Origin: Acholeplasmataceae bacterium
GTDB taxonomy: Bacteria; Bacillota_I; Bacilli_A; Acholeplasmatales; Acholeplasmataceae
Direction of reading: 5' to 3'
DNA: 64,000 bases
NCBI GenBank assembly: GCA_030603805.1
Contig: JAUVXD010000005.1
Span: 1-64,000 of the forward strand
Shown here: in pieces, positions 27,405 through 36,387 of the stretch
Layout of the letters: every line of letters begins with the position of its first letter
Position numbering within the stretch: position 1 is the stretch's first letter
Position numbers and translations under genes: made by a program
The notes under the pieces: model-generated
The model's input: only the letters and a program-made list of their open reading frames with translations
Told to the model about the DNA's origin: nothing
Database searches by the model: none

Positions 27405-28214
27405 TTAGTCTTGACAATTGGGGCAGACATAGGTTCCACGTCCTTTAACCTTCATTTTAATAATTGGAGTTTGACATATTGGGCAAGGTTCACCTTGTTT
27501 CATGTGAACCATCAGTTCGTTTTGAAAGCGTCCATGTACGCCTAAGCTTGAGGTATAACTTCGAATGGTTGTACCGCCAAGTGAGGTTGCTTTTTCTAAT
27601 ACGTAAATCGCAGATTTTAATATCGTTTCTACATCTTCAAAAGTCAATGATGATGCAGGTCTTGTTGGGTGTATATGAGATCGAAATAGTGTTTCATCCA
27701 CATAAATATTTCCAAGACCAGAGATGATGTGCTGATCTAAAAGTGCCGCTTTAATCTCGATGGATTTACTTTTGAGTTTATTAAATAAGACATCTGGTTT
27801 AAGATCTTTAGGTTCTAAAGCCAGTTTATTTAAAGGATAAGACTCAAGATAAGAATCTTTTGATAGTAAGGTGATGGTTCCAAACTTTCTGACATCGTGA
27901 TATCTCAGTTCTTTTCCACTTTTAAATTTAAAGATGACATGCTCATGCTTTAAAATAGGTTCATCTGTTTTTATAAAGAATTTCCCTTCCATCCTCAAGT
28001 GAATGATTAAAGCATAGTCATTGGTTAAAAAGATTAAATATTTACCCATGCGATCAAGCTTTAAGATGGTTTGATTTTTGATTTGTGTTAAAAAATCATC
28101 AAGTGGTGTTGTAATGAGCTTAGGATAGATCGCAACCACATGATCAATGGTTTCACCTATAATGGCGAGTTCTAATGTGCGTCTTACCGTTTCAACTTCT
28201 GGAAGTTCTGGCAT
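27405..28214 (-). CDS. mutM: Formamidopyrimidine-DNA glycosylase (Fpg)
   Basis: This bifunctional glycosylase/AP lyase removes 8-oxoguanine. The 269-residue product has the N-terminal catalytic Pro in MPELPEVETVRR, the H2TH region with SGLGNIYVDETLF, and a C-terminal zinc finger CPIC-X16-CPNC. It sits between polA and coaE, the common Firmicutes arrangement, 8 bp after polA. Confidence 0.97.
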   Translation of the reverse strand: MPELPEVETVRRTLELAIIGETIDHVVAIYPKLITTPLDDFLTQIKNQTILKLDRMGKYLIFLTNDYALIIHLRMEGKFFIKTDEPILKHEHVIFKFKSGKELRYHDVRKFGTITLLSKDSYLESYPLNKLALEPKDLKPDVLFNKLKSKSIEIKAALLDQHIISGLGNIYVDETLFRSHIHPTRPASSLTFEDVETILKSAIYVLEKATSLGGTTIRSYTSSLGVHGRFQNELMVHMKQGEPCPICQTPIIKMKVKGRGTYVCPNCQD

Positions 28215-28222
28215 AAAAACCT

Positions 28223-30841
28223 CTATTTAAGTTCGTACCAATTGTTACCAATGTCACAAGATGTCTCAAGTTCAACCTTAAGTTTTATTGCATCTTTCAT
28301 CATTTTTGGTACAACTTCTTTCATTTCTATAATTTCAGATTCTGGGACTTCTAAGATAAGTTCGTCATGAACCTGGAGTAAAATTTTTGATTTTTTCTTA
28401 TGTTTCTTTAAATAGCGATATAAATCAACCATTGCTTTCTTTAAAATATCTGCTGCACTACCTTGAATGGGGGCATTGAGTGCTGTTCTTTCACCAAATG
28501 CGCGCATTGTGAATACAGGGGAAGTGAGTTCTGGAATATATCTTCGACGTTTCATTAAGGTTTCAACATACGTATGTTCTTTGGCAAATTTGACAATATT
28601 TTCCATGTAATCCTTGATTTCAGGATAAATCGATAAATATTGATCAATAAATGCTTGAGCTTCTTTAGGGGTGACATGAATATCTTCAGATAATGACCAT
28701 GCACCAATACCGTAAATGATACCAAAGTTTACTGCTTTTGCTGCGCGTCTTTGTTCAGAAGAAACTTCTGTCACATGAAAGACATCTTGTGCGGTTTTGG
28801 TGTGAATATCTTGTTTCAAATTGAAGGCTTCAATTAAGGATTTGACATTGGCCATATCTGCAAGGACTCGAAGTTCAATTTGCGAATAATCTGCACCTAA
28901 TAGGACATGCCCTTTTTGTGGGACGAAAAATTTTCTGATTTTTCTACCTTCTTCAGTTCGAATCGGAATATTTTGAAGATTAGGATCTAATGAAGATAGT
29001 CTTCCTGTAGTCGTTAAGGCTTGCATATAGATGGTATGGACTTTTCCATCTTCAAAAAGGTTTTGTCTAACCCCTTCAATATAGGTTGAATAAAGTTTCG
29101 TGAGCTGGCGATAAATCATGATTTCATCAATGATGGGATGTTCTTTTTGAAGTTTTGTTAAGACTTCTACATCTGTTGAATAGCCTGTCTTCGTTTTTTT
29201 GCCATAGGGGAGTTTTAAATCTTCAAAAAGGATTTCTCCAAGTTGTTTAGGAGAACCTAAATTAAACGGTCTACCTGCAAGTTCAATCACTTTGGCTTCG
29301 GTTTCTTTAATGCGTTTATCTAAATCTTTTGCTTGTGTATTGAGTTCAGTTTGATCGACATAAAGCCCATTAAACTCCATTTCTGCTAAAACTTCTGATA
29401 AAGGAATTTCTAAGTCTTCTAAAAGTTTTATTTGCTCTTGTTCTTTTAGTTGTTTTAAAAGTGGATCTCTGAGTTCAAATATGGCTTTTGCTTTAGAGGC
29501 AATATGTCTTTGATAAATGGCATCTTCTGGAAGAGCTTTTTTAGCACCTTTGCCATAAACCACTTCATCATATAAAATATCTTCATAATTAAAATCAGAG
29601 ACGATACGCTTAAATTCTTCTTTGCCTAATTGAGACTTAATTAAGTATGCTGCAAGTAGCAAATCGAAAGTCACTTGTTTAATCTCTAATTTTTGCCATA
29701 AAAGAAAGACTTTAATCGCCTTATAATCATAGACAAATTTAGAAATACTTTCATCGGATAAATACATTTGAAAATTAATCGATGAAAGGGCAAATTCTGG
29801 GGACAAGTAATAATGATTTTTGCCATCTGAAATGCCAACACCCCAAAGATTAGCTTTATGATAGTTATAATCGGAAAACTCAAAATGAATGGCTAAATCT
29901 GGTTTTAAGATTTTCCCAAGCTCATGTTCATCACCAATGTTTTGGTAATGCCATTCGGATTTAATATCACTGGGTGCTTCCATTTTTTTGACAAACACAT
30001 GAAGATCTAAGTTCTGGAAAAATGACATGAGTTCTTGCGTTTTTGTAGGCTCAACAGAAAGACTACCTGGATGATAATCGATTTCTGCATAAAGATCAAT
30101 GGTGACAAGTTCTTTACTCATGATGGCCAGTGCTTCATGTGTTCTAATATTTTCCCCAAGTTTTCCTGGGATTTTATCCTTGTTGGCAAGCATATTTTCT
30201 AGCGAACCATATTCTTGAAGCAGTTTAATCGCTGTTTTTTCACCAACACCTGGAATGCCTGGAATATTATCTGAAGGATCTCCCATCAGTGCTTTTAAAT
30301 CAATCATTTGCTCATGAGTGAGTTGATATTCATCAAAAAGAGATTTCGGATTATAGGATGCAACTTCCTTCATCCCTTTTTTAAGTAGGTTGACTGTAAT
30401 GTTTTGATCAACGAGTTGAAGTAAATCTTTATCTGATGAAAAAACCTCCACTTGATAGCCTAAATGAGAGGCTTCCTTTGCTAAAGTGCCAATAATATCA
30501 TCTGCTTCATAGCCTGGTTTGCTATAAAGTTTTACACCTTTTAAATCGATATATTGATAAACCAGTGGTATTTGTTCGATCAGTTCTTCTGGCATTTTAA
30601 CACGGCCAGCTTTATAGCCTTCATAAGCTAAATGTCTTTTGGTTGGTTCTTTAGTATCAAATGCAACCAGTGCATCACTGATATCATCGGTGATGATTTT
30701 TTCAAACATCCCAACAAATGCAAAAAGCGCATTCGTGAAGACGCCTGACTTGGATTGCATCAATTTTGCCCCTGGATATGCGGTTGCATAGTAGGCTCTA
30801 AACATAATGGAGTTGCCATCGATGAGTACGATTTTTTTCAT
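28223..30841 (-). CDS. polA: DNA polymerase I
   Basis: This repair and Okazaki-fragment polymerase has 872 residues. The N-terminal 5' nuclease (about 1-290) has GDPSDNIPGIPGVGEKTA. The C-terminal polymerase has motif A DYSQIELR at 651-658, RRAAKAVNFGIIYG and HDEL at 825-828. The middle 3'-5' exonuclease domain is degenerate: where DxE is expected it reads IHFEFSDYN, so proofreading is probably lost, as in Bacillus PolI. The ATG follows AAAAGGAG. Confidence 0.97.
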   Translation of the reverse strand: MKKIVLIDGNSIMFRAYYATAYPGAKLMQSKSGVFTNALFAFVGMFEKIITDDISDALVAFDTKEPTKRHLAYEGYKAGRVKMPEELIEQIPLVYQYIDLKGVKLYSKPGYEADDIIGTLAKEASHLGYQVEVFSSDKDLLQLVDQNITVNLLKKGMKEVASYNPKSLFDEYQLTHEQMIDLKALMGDPSDNIPGIPGVGEKTAIKLLQEYGSLENMLANKDKIPGKLGENIRTHEALAIMSKELVTIDLYAEIDYHPGSLSVEPTKTQELMSFFQNLDLHVFVKKMEAPSDIKSEWHYQNIGDEHELGKILKPDLAIHFEFSDYNYHKANLWGVGISDGKNHYYLSPEFALSSINFQMYLSDESISKFVYDYKAIKVFLLWQKLEIKQVTFDLLLAAYLIKSQLGKEEFKRIVSDFNYEDILYDEVVYGKGAKKALPEDAIYQRHIASKAKAIFELRDPLLKQLKEQEQIKLLEDLEIPLSEVLAEMEFNGLYVDQTELNTQAKDLDKRIKETEAKVIELAGRPFNLGSPKQLGEILFEDLKLPYGKKTKTGYSTDVEVLTKLQKEHPIIDEIMIYRQLTKLYSTYIEGVRQNLFEDGKVHTIYMQALTTTGRLSSLDPNLQNIPIRTEEGRKIRKFFVPQKGHVLLGADYSQIELRVLADMANVKSLIEAFNLKQDIHTKTAQDVFHVTEVSSEQRRAAKAVNFGIIYGIGAWSLSEDIHVTPKEAQAFIDQYLSIYPEIKDYMENIVKFAKEHTYVETLMKRRRYIPELTSPVFTMRAFGERTALNAPIQGSAADILKKAMVDLYRYLKKHKKKSKILLQVHDELILEVPESEIIEMKEVVPKMMKDAIKLKVELETSCDIGNNWYELK

Positions 30842-30928
30842 AATGTGTCTCCTTTTCCTTCATTGTATCATAGATACAGACATTACTTTTCCACATCTTT
30901 TGGGGAAAAAAGGGTGAAAAAAAAGGGG

Positions 30929-32335
30929 TCAGCGATACTTAAATTGACCCTTTCCTTTACCTTTTCCTTTTTTATTTTGAGGTGCTGGCATCATCTTGGA
31001 AGGATTTTTAGATAAGCTTTCTAGCTCTCTTTCATCCATATGCATCATCTTTTTCATCATCTTTTTTTGTGTGTCAAGTGCAGTTCTTAGACGGTTGACT
31101 TCAGCCACCGTCACGCCTGATCCTCTAGCAATTCTTTCTCTTCTGCGACTGCTTTGATCGACTAAAGTCGGATCTTTTCTTTCAGCTTCAGTCATACTAT
31201 GGATGATGACACTCATTTGTTCAAATTGCTTGTCATCGACTTGTGATGCTGCATTTTTCATTTGACTCATACCAGGAATAAATCCGAGTATTTTTGAGAT
31301 GGAACCCATCCGTTTGATCATCTTGAACTGTTTCATAAGATCGTTATAATTAAACGTATCGGACATGAGTTTTTCCATCATGTTTTTCGCTTCATCTTCA
31401 TCAATGGATTCGGTTGCTTTTTCAATGAGCGTTAGAACATCTCCCATCCCTAAGATACGTGATGCCATGCGCTCTGGGTGAAAGACTTCAAAGGCATCCA
31501 TCTTTTCGCCACTTGATGCAAACTTAATGGGAATACCAGAAACTTCTTTAATGGATAATGCAGCACCGCCACGGGTATCGCCATCGAGTTTGGTTAATAT
31601 TGCACCGGTTGCGATGAGTTGTTCATGAAATGATTTACAGATGTTTGCTGCATCTTGACCAGTCATCGCATCAACTGTGAGTAAGATTTCATTCGGCTTT
31701 GCAATCTCTTTAACATCGATTAATTCTTGCATCATTTTTTCATCAATATGCAGTCTGCCTGCAGTATCAATAATGACCACATCGAAGCCTTTTTCCTTCG
31801 CATATTTCAAACCATCTTTAACGATTTGTCTTGCGTCTATTAAGCCCTTTTCGAAGACTTCAATACCCACTTGTTTACCAATGGTTTTAAGCTGTTCAAT
31901 CGCTGCAGGACGGTAAACGTCAGCAGCAATAAACAAGACTTCTTTCTTTTCTTGTTTACGGATAAAAACGCCTAATTTTCCAATCGCAGTTGTCTTACCA
32001 GACCCTTGAAGACCAATGGTCATAATGGTGGTTAATCCATTGATATTATAACGAATACCTTCTGCATCTTCACCCATGACACGCTTCAGTTCATCATGTA
32101 CGATTTTGACAACTTGTTGTCCGGGATTGAGTCCTTTAAGTATTTTTTCGCCAACGGCTTGTTCTTTTATGTTTGCGATAAAGGATTTGACAACTTTGAA
32201 ATTAACGTCTGCTTCAAGCAAAGAAAGACGCACTTCACGCATCATCTCATCAATATCATTTTCGGTAAGAAAGCCACGTCCAGTCAGGCGACGCATCGCC
32301 ATTTGTAAGCGTGAGCTTAAGCTGTTTTCTGCCAT
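30929..32335 (-). CDS. ffh: Signal recognition particle protein Ffh
   Basis: This SRP GTPase targets nascent membrane proteins. The 468-residue product has an N domain, the G domain with GLQGSGKTT (108-116) and DTAGRLHID, and a Met-rich M domain (about 300-450) that binds SRP RNA and signal sequences. It ends with a basic KGKGKGKG tail. Its ATG overlaps the ylxM stop by one base (TAATG). The SRP RNA is not in this window as far as I can see. Confidence 0.97.
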   Translation of the reverse strand: MAENSLSSRLQMAMRRLTGRGFLTENDIDEMMREVRLSLLEADVNFKVVKSFIANIKEQAVGEKILKGLNPGQQVVKIVHDELKRVMGEDAEGIRYNINGLTTIMTIGLQGSGKTTAIGKLGVFIRKQEKKEVLFIAADVYRPAAIEQLKTIGKQVGIEVFEKGLIDARQIVKDGLKYAKEKGFDVVIIDTAGRLHIDEKMMQELIDVKEIAKPNEILLTVDAMTGQDAANICKSFHEQLIATGAILTKLDGDTRGGAALSIKEVSGIPIKFASSGEKMDAFEVFHPERMASRILGMGDVLTLIEKATESIDEDEAKNMMEKLMSDTFNYNDLMKQFKMIKRMGSISKILGFIPGMSQMKNAASQVDDKQFEQMSVIIHSMTEAERKDPTLVDQSSRRRERIARGSGVTVAEVNRLRTALDTQKKMMKKMMHMDERELESLSKNPSKMMPAPQNKKGKGKGKGQFKYR

Positions 32336-32649
32336 TATTCATCCAACTTTCTAAGTGCTTCTAATAACGAGACATCGTTTTTAAGGATGGCTTCGTCGAT
32401 TATTTTTTTTCTTAATTCTTGAAGTTTCAATAATTTAAGTTTTTGTTCATAATCATAAAGATGTTCTTCTACTTTTTTTAAGGTATCAAACACAGCATTT
32501 CTTGAAACCAAATATAGTTCTGAAATTTCCTGCAAGGAATAGTCTTCGTGGTAATAATGCTCAAAGTAAAGAACTTGCTTTTCGGTTAAGAGTGCTTTAT
32601 ATAAATCAAAGAGCTGATTCAATTGTTCTTTCTTATCGAGTGCTTCCAT
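32335..32649 (-). CDS. ylxM: YlxM/p13-family helix-turn-helix protein
   Basis: The 104-residue UPF0122 protein has a sigma-70 region-4-like helix-turn-helix: LLTEKQVLYFEHYYHEDYSLQEISELYLVSRNAVFDTLKK. In Firmicutes it is co-encoded with ffh and reported to influence SRP function. Here it lies 9 bp after ftsY and overlaps ffh by one base, so the three SRP genes form one operon. Confidence 0.93.
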   Translation of the reverse strand: MEALDKKEQLNQLFDLYKALLTEKQVLYFEHYYHEDYSLQEISELYLVSRNAVFDTLKKVEEHLYDYEQKLKLLKLQELRKKIIDEAILKNDVSLLEALRKLDE

Positions 32650-32658
32650 GATAACCTC

Positions 32659-33615
32659 TTAGAAAAAATCTCTAAATAATCCGTAAATATATTGCTCGAT
32701 ATCAAATAAGACAAGATCATCAATCTTTTCACCAAGACCGACATACTTGATGGGTAGATGATAAAGATGTCTAATTGCTAAAACGATACCACCTTTAGCT
32801 GTGCCATCGAGTTTGGTTAATACAATGCCTGAGACATCGGTAGCATCCTTAAATACTTCTGCTTGTCTCATGCCATTTTGTCCAGTAGTTGCATCAATCA
32901 CTAAAAGTGTTTCTTGTGGGGCATTGGGTAAGGTCTTTTGGATAACACGTTTCATTTTTGATAGTTCTGCCATAAGATTTGTCTTGGTTTGAAGTCTGCC
33001 TGCAGTATCACATAAAACGACGTCATATTTTTCTTTTCTAGCAATCTCTAAAGCATCATAAATGACCGATGAGGGATCTGATCCTGCAGGCTTAGCATAG
33101 ACAAAGGTTTGACTTCTTTTGCCCCATTCAATGAGTTGATCAATCGCACCTGCTCTAAATGTATCTCCAGCAACCATCATGACCTTTTTACCTTCATCTT
33201 TAAGTTGCTTAGCAAGTTTACCAATGGTTGTTGTTTTGCCAACCCCATTAACACCTACAAAAAGATAAACATTGGTTTCTCCTTCATCATAATTTAAGTC
33301 TGTTTGAACAAGTTCACCTTTTAAGTAAATCTCAAACATCTTATCAACAATGATTTCTGCCAATTCTTTAGGTTCTTCTATTTTCTTATTCAGCACTTCT
33401 TTTTTAAGTTCATCTATAAAATAAATAACGGTGTCTATCCCTATATCTGCTTGAATAAATAAGTCTTCCAAAGCATCAAAAAGCTCATCATCAATTTTAC
33501 TTGACTTCGCTAAAATGGCTTTAAGGTTTCCTAGGTTTTCTTTAGTTTTATGAAGTCCGAGCTGATAGCGCTCGTTTTTAGGTTTTTTACCAAAAAGTTT
33601 TTGAAATAGTCCCAT
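32659..33615 (-). CDS. ftsY: Signal recognition particle receptor FtsY
   Basis: This SRP-receptor GTPase at the membrane has 318 residues, a short form: it lacks the long acidic A domain of E. coli FtsY and begins MGLFQKLFGKKPK, a likely membrane-binding amphipathic helix. The NG domain has GVNGVGKTT (121-129), DTAGRLQTK and TKLDGTAKGG. The ATG follows GGAGTGA. It is first in the ftsY-ylxM-ffh operon. Confidence 0.96.
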   Translation of the reverse strand: MGLFQKLFGKKPKNERYQLGLHKTKENLGNLKAILAKSSKIDDELFDALEDLFIQADIGIDTVIYFIDELKKEVLNKKIEEPKELAEIIVDKMFEIYLKGELVQTDLNYDEGETNVYLFVGVNGVGKTTTIGKLAKQLKDEGKKVMMVAGDTFRAGAIDQLIEWGKRSQTFVYAKPAGSDPSSVIYDALEIARKEKYDVVLCDTAGRLQTKTNLMAELSKMKRVIQKTLPNAPQETLLVIDATTGQNGMRQAEVFKDATDVSGIVLTKLDGTAKGGIVLAIRHLYHLPIKYVGLGEKIDDLVLFDIEQYIYGLFRDFF

Positions 33616-33650
33616 GTGATGTCACTCCAATTTCTTGATTATTATACCAC

Positions 33651-33684
33651 AAGACAAAAGAAAACCGAAAGTTATTCTTTCGGT
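33651..33684 (-). terminator. Intrinsic terminator of tpx
   Basis: On the minus strand, ACCGAAAG/CTTTCGGT (33677-33684 with 33664-33671) with a 5-nt loop is followed by TTTCTTTTG. The loop contains the tpx stop codon. Confidence 0.8.
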
Positions 33685-34172
33685 AATTTTCTGACAAATG
33701 TGATGAGTTCATCGAAGTTTAAGTGTTGACTCATTTCATCGACATATTCAAGATAAATGATTTTTCTTTGCTCATCGAGCACAAAGACACTACGTGCCTG
33801 AAGTCTAAGTTCTTTAATGTTGGTTCCATATTTATTGCCAAAGTCTAAATCGAGATAATCACTTAAGGTAATGACATTAGAAAGTCCTGAATTACCACAC
33901 CATCTGGCTTGAGCAAAAGGGAGGTCATTACTAATTGTTATCACTAAAACATCTGTTCTTTCAGAGAGCTCTTGATTGACTGTTCTTGCCTGCATATCAC
34001 AAACAGTTGTGTCTAATGAGGGTACAACATTTAAGATGATATAACGGGATTTGTAGTCGGATAAATGTTTGGTTTCATTTTTAACCGAAAGTGCCTTAAA
34101 ATCTGGTGCGAGATCCCCAACCTTCTTGGTTTCCCCAAGTAATGTGATGGGTTTGCCTTTAAATGTTTTCAT
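33672..34172 (-). CDS. tpx: Thiol peroxidase (Tpx)
   Basis: This atypical 2-Cys peroxiredoxin reduces hydroperoxides with thioredoxin. The 166-residue product carries the peroxidatic Cys58 in PSLDTTVCDMQ and the resolving Cys92 in ARWCG, 34 residues apart as in E. coli Tpx. The start is the ATG at 34170-34172 behind AAGGAAGG; a longer reading runs into the -10 region. A TATAAT lies about 35 bp upstream, so it is a single-gene unit. Confidence 0.95.
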   Translation of the reverse strand: MKTFKGKPITLLGETKKVGDLAPDFKALSVKNETKHLSDYKSRYIILNVVPSLDTTVCDMQARTVNQELSERTDVLVITISNDLPFAQARWCGNSGLSNVITLSDYLDLDFGNKYGTNIKELRLQARSVFVLDEQRKIIYLEYVDEMSQHLNFDELITFVRKLPKE

Positions 34173-34240
34173 AGTTACCTTCCTTATCAAATGATTCATC
34201 ATTATTATATCATATCTTTGATTTTTTTCTATTAAAATGT

Positions 34241-34346
34241 AGTCCCCCGATCAAAGAACCGGGGGACTCATTAAGGGGATTTTGTGTACTTTCGTACACG
34301 TTTATAGGGGATAAGTAGCATCCTTCTTTGCGGATGCATGATTATC
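34241..34346 (-). ncRNA. Candidate structured RNA between topA and tpx
   Basis: This 205-bp gap without a gene contains three strong hairpins: AGTCCCCCG/CGGGGGACT (34241-34249 with 34260-34268), GTGTAC/GTACAC (34284-34289 with 34294-34299) and a two-part stem GATAA+GCATCC/GGATGC+TTATC (34310-34346). On the minus strand the middle loop is GAAA, a GNRA tetraloop, which favours that strand. Possible promoters lie at 34344-34385. I recognise no known RNA family, and the region could instead be a complex leader of tpx. Confidence 0.4.
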
Positions 34347-34407
34347 TTAACACCTTTTAATAGTTTTGTAAAGCGTTTTTACAATGAGGGACTAGAAATG
34401 GTATTTT

Positions 34408-36192
34408 TTAGTCTTTTTTCACATATTTACACGATGGAAAGCCACTACATGCTGTAAATTCACCATATTTTGACTTTCTAATCACGAGTGGTTTGCCACA
34501 AACTGGACACATTTCACCGGTTTGTTTAGGTCCGATTTTCTTCATTTCCTTTTCTGCGACTTCAACCATCGGTATAAAACTATTGTAAAATCTCGAAATA
34601 AGGTGAGATCCTTTTTGTTTGCCATCAGCAATCTCATCTAAGACGGTTTCCATTTTCGAAGTATATTCCACGTTAATGATTTTATCAAAGAATATATCAA
34701 GTTGTTCTGAGGTTAATCTGCCTTGCTTGGTAGGCTTAAACCGTTTTTCTTCGAGTTCCACATAATCTCTTGATTTTAAAGTCTGAATAATTTGTGCGTA
34801 GGTTGAAGGACGACCAATCCCTTGATTTTCTAACTCTTTAATTAAGGTTGCTTCACTATATCTTGTCGGTGGTGTGGTGACTTTTTCAATTGCTAAAACA
34901 TCTTTAGCGTTGAGTTGTTGACCAACTTCAAGATGAGGTAGAAGTTTATCTTTATTCTTAGATTCTGTAAACATCTTTAAATGACCTTCAAACTTTTCAA
35001 CAGAACCTTCGACTTGATAGATGTGGCCGCCTGATGAAAGTGTGACTTTCGTGATTTCAAAGATGGCAGGTGACATCAGGGATGCGACTGCTCTTTGATA
35101 GATACGTTTGTAGAGTCTATATTCATCTTTTGAAAGATATGGTTCTAAAGATTCCGGCGTTCTAGATAACGATGTTGGACGAATAGCTTCGTGAGCATCT
35201 TGTGCATTGGCTTTGGTGGATACTAAATATTTACCTAAATAGGCTTTCCCAAAGTTCTTTTCTATATAAGCTTGTGCTTCATGAATAAAAGGTTCTGCAA
35301 GTCTTGTAGAATCTGTTCTCATATAGGTGATAAGACCTGTGATTTCTCCGTTAATTTCTTTACCTTCATAAAGTGCTTGTGCAACCATCATGGTGCGTGT
35401 CGCACTCATGGAAAGATTAGAAATCGCATCTTGTTGTAAGGTGGATGTGATGAATGCAGGTTTTGGATTTCTTTTGGAGTCTCTTTTTTGAATATCTGTG
35501 ATCGTAAAAGGATTTGTCGATTCAAGCACAATTTTTTCTGCTTCACTTTGAGATAATCTCATCTTTTCAGGAATAAGGTAATCTGCTTTTAAATGTTGAA
35601 AGGTAGCTTCAATTTCAAAGTAAGTTTCTGGAATGAAGGCTTCGATTTCTTTTTCTAAGTCTACAATCAGTTTGAGTGCAACACTTTGAACCCTTCCTGC
35701 TGATTTTGATTTAATTTTAGCTTGCAAAAGTTTAGAGAGTTTAAAACCAATGATACGGTCTAGGATGCGTCTTGCTTCTTGTGAGTAAACCAGATGTTGA
35801 TCGATTGGTCTTGGATGATTTAAAGCTTCTAAAATGGCAGGTTTCGTGATTTCTCTAAAAACGATACGATTTGATTCCGTTGAACTTAATCCTAAAACTT
35901 CTGCAAGATGCCAACCAATCGCTTCACCTTCTCGATCTGGGTCGGTTGCAATTAAGACATCTCTGCCTTTACTTTTATCAATGAGTTCCTTCACGGTTGC
36001 TTGTTTGCCTGGAATTACTGTATATTTTGGTTTGAAATGGTCTTTAATATCTAAACCTAAGCCATCAACGCCTGTCGTAGCCAAATCTCTAATATGCCCC
36101 TTTGAAGATAAAACAAGCACATCGTTACCGACGTAGCTGGCAATTGTCTTTGATTTAGATGGTGATTCTACAATGATGAGTTTCTTTTTCAT
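34408..36192 (-). CDS. topA: DNA topoisomerase I
   Basis: This type IA topoisomerase relaxes negative supercoils. The 594-residue product has the Toprim motif KKLIIVESPSKSKTI at the N-terminus and the catalytic Tyr in GLITYMRTDSTRL. It ends in a single C4 zinc ribbon (CPVC...CSGFPSCKYVKKD), fewer than the three of E. coli, so it is a short form. The start is the ATG at 36190-36192 behind GGAG. It has its own strong promoter. Confidence 0.96.
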   Translation of the reverse strand: MKKKLIIVESPSKSKTIASYVGNDVLVLSSKGHIRDLATTGVDGLGLDIKDHFKPKYTVIPGKQATVKELIDKSKGRDVLIATDPDREGEAIGWHLAEVLGLSSTESNRIVFREITKPAILEALNHPRPIDQHLVYSQEARRILDRIIGFKLSKLLQAKIKSKSAGRVQSVALKLIVDLEKEIEAFIPETYFEIEATFQHLKADYLIPEKMRLSQSEAEKIVLESTNPFTITDIQKRDSKRNPKPAFITSTLQQDAISNLSMSATRTMMVAQALYEGKEINGEITGLITYMRTDSTRLAEPFIHEAQAYIEKNFGKAYLGKYLVSTKANAQDAHEAIRPTSLSRTPESLEPYLSKDEYRLYKRIYQRAVASLMSPAIFEITKVTLSSGGHIYQVEGSVEKFEGHLKMFTESKNKDKLLPHLEVGQQLNAKDVLAIEKVTTPPTRYSEATLIKELENQGIGRPSTYAQIIQTLKSRDYVELEEKRFKPTKQGRLTSEQLDIFFDKIINVEYTSKMETVLDEIADGKQKGSHLISRFYNSFIPMVEVAEKEMKKIGPKQTGEMCPVCGKPLVIRKSKYGEFTACSGFPSCKYVKKD

Positions 36193-36215
36193 GTCAACAC
36201 TCCATTTCCATATCA

Positions 36216-36243
36216 ATTATAGTGTTATAATTTTTAAAGTCAA
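36216..36243 (-). promoter_or_regulatory. topA promoter
   Basis: On the minus strand, TTGACT (36238-36243), a 16-nt spacer and TATAAT (36216-36221) form a near-consensus promoter 24 bp before the topA start. The rest of the gap to 36385 is AT-rich sequence plus the rnhB terminator. Confidence 0.75.
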
Positions 36244-36344
36244 GCACAAAGTTTAAAGATTTTTTTATATATATTTAAAGAATATATATCTTTTTTTCAC
36301 CTTATTTTATGAGAAAAATCACATATTTACTTGGTTTTTTTAAA

Positions 36345-36387
36345 GGTAAAAAAGAAATCCCCTTTCTATATATAGAGGAAGAGGATT
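36345..36387 (-). terminator. Intrinsic terminator of the lepB-rbgA-rnhB transcript
   Basis: On the minus strand an imperfect stem (AATCC...GGATT extended by TCTT/AAGG pairs, loop TATATA) at about 36357-36387 is followed by TTTCTTTTTT. It overlaps the rnhB stop. Confidence 0.65.

Noticed and set aside
32076-32354. Open frames opposite ffh
   Set aside because: They lie wholly inside a well-conserved gene on the other strand and have no recognisable product.
34366-34384. TTGTAAAGCGTTTTTACAA as a rho-independent terminator of topA
   Set aside because: The stem is AT-rich and weak, and there is no T-run after it on the minus strand; it looks more like a protein-binding palindrome or promoter part.
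36193-36385. AT-rich palindrome near 36268-36290 as an origin or attachment site
   Set aside because: It is simple AT sequence without DnaA boxes or direct repeats; it sits between a promoter and a terminator.
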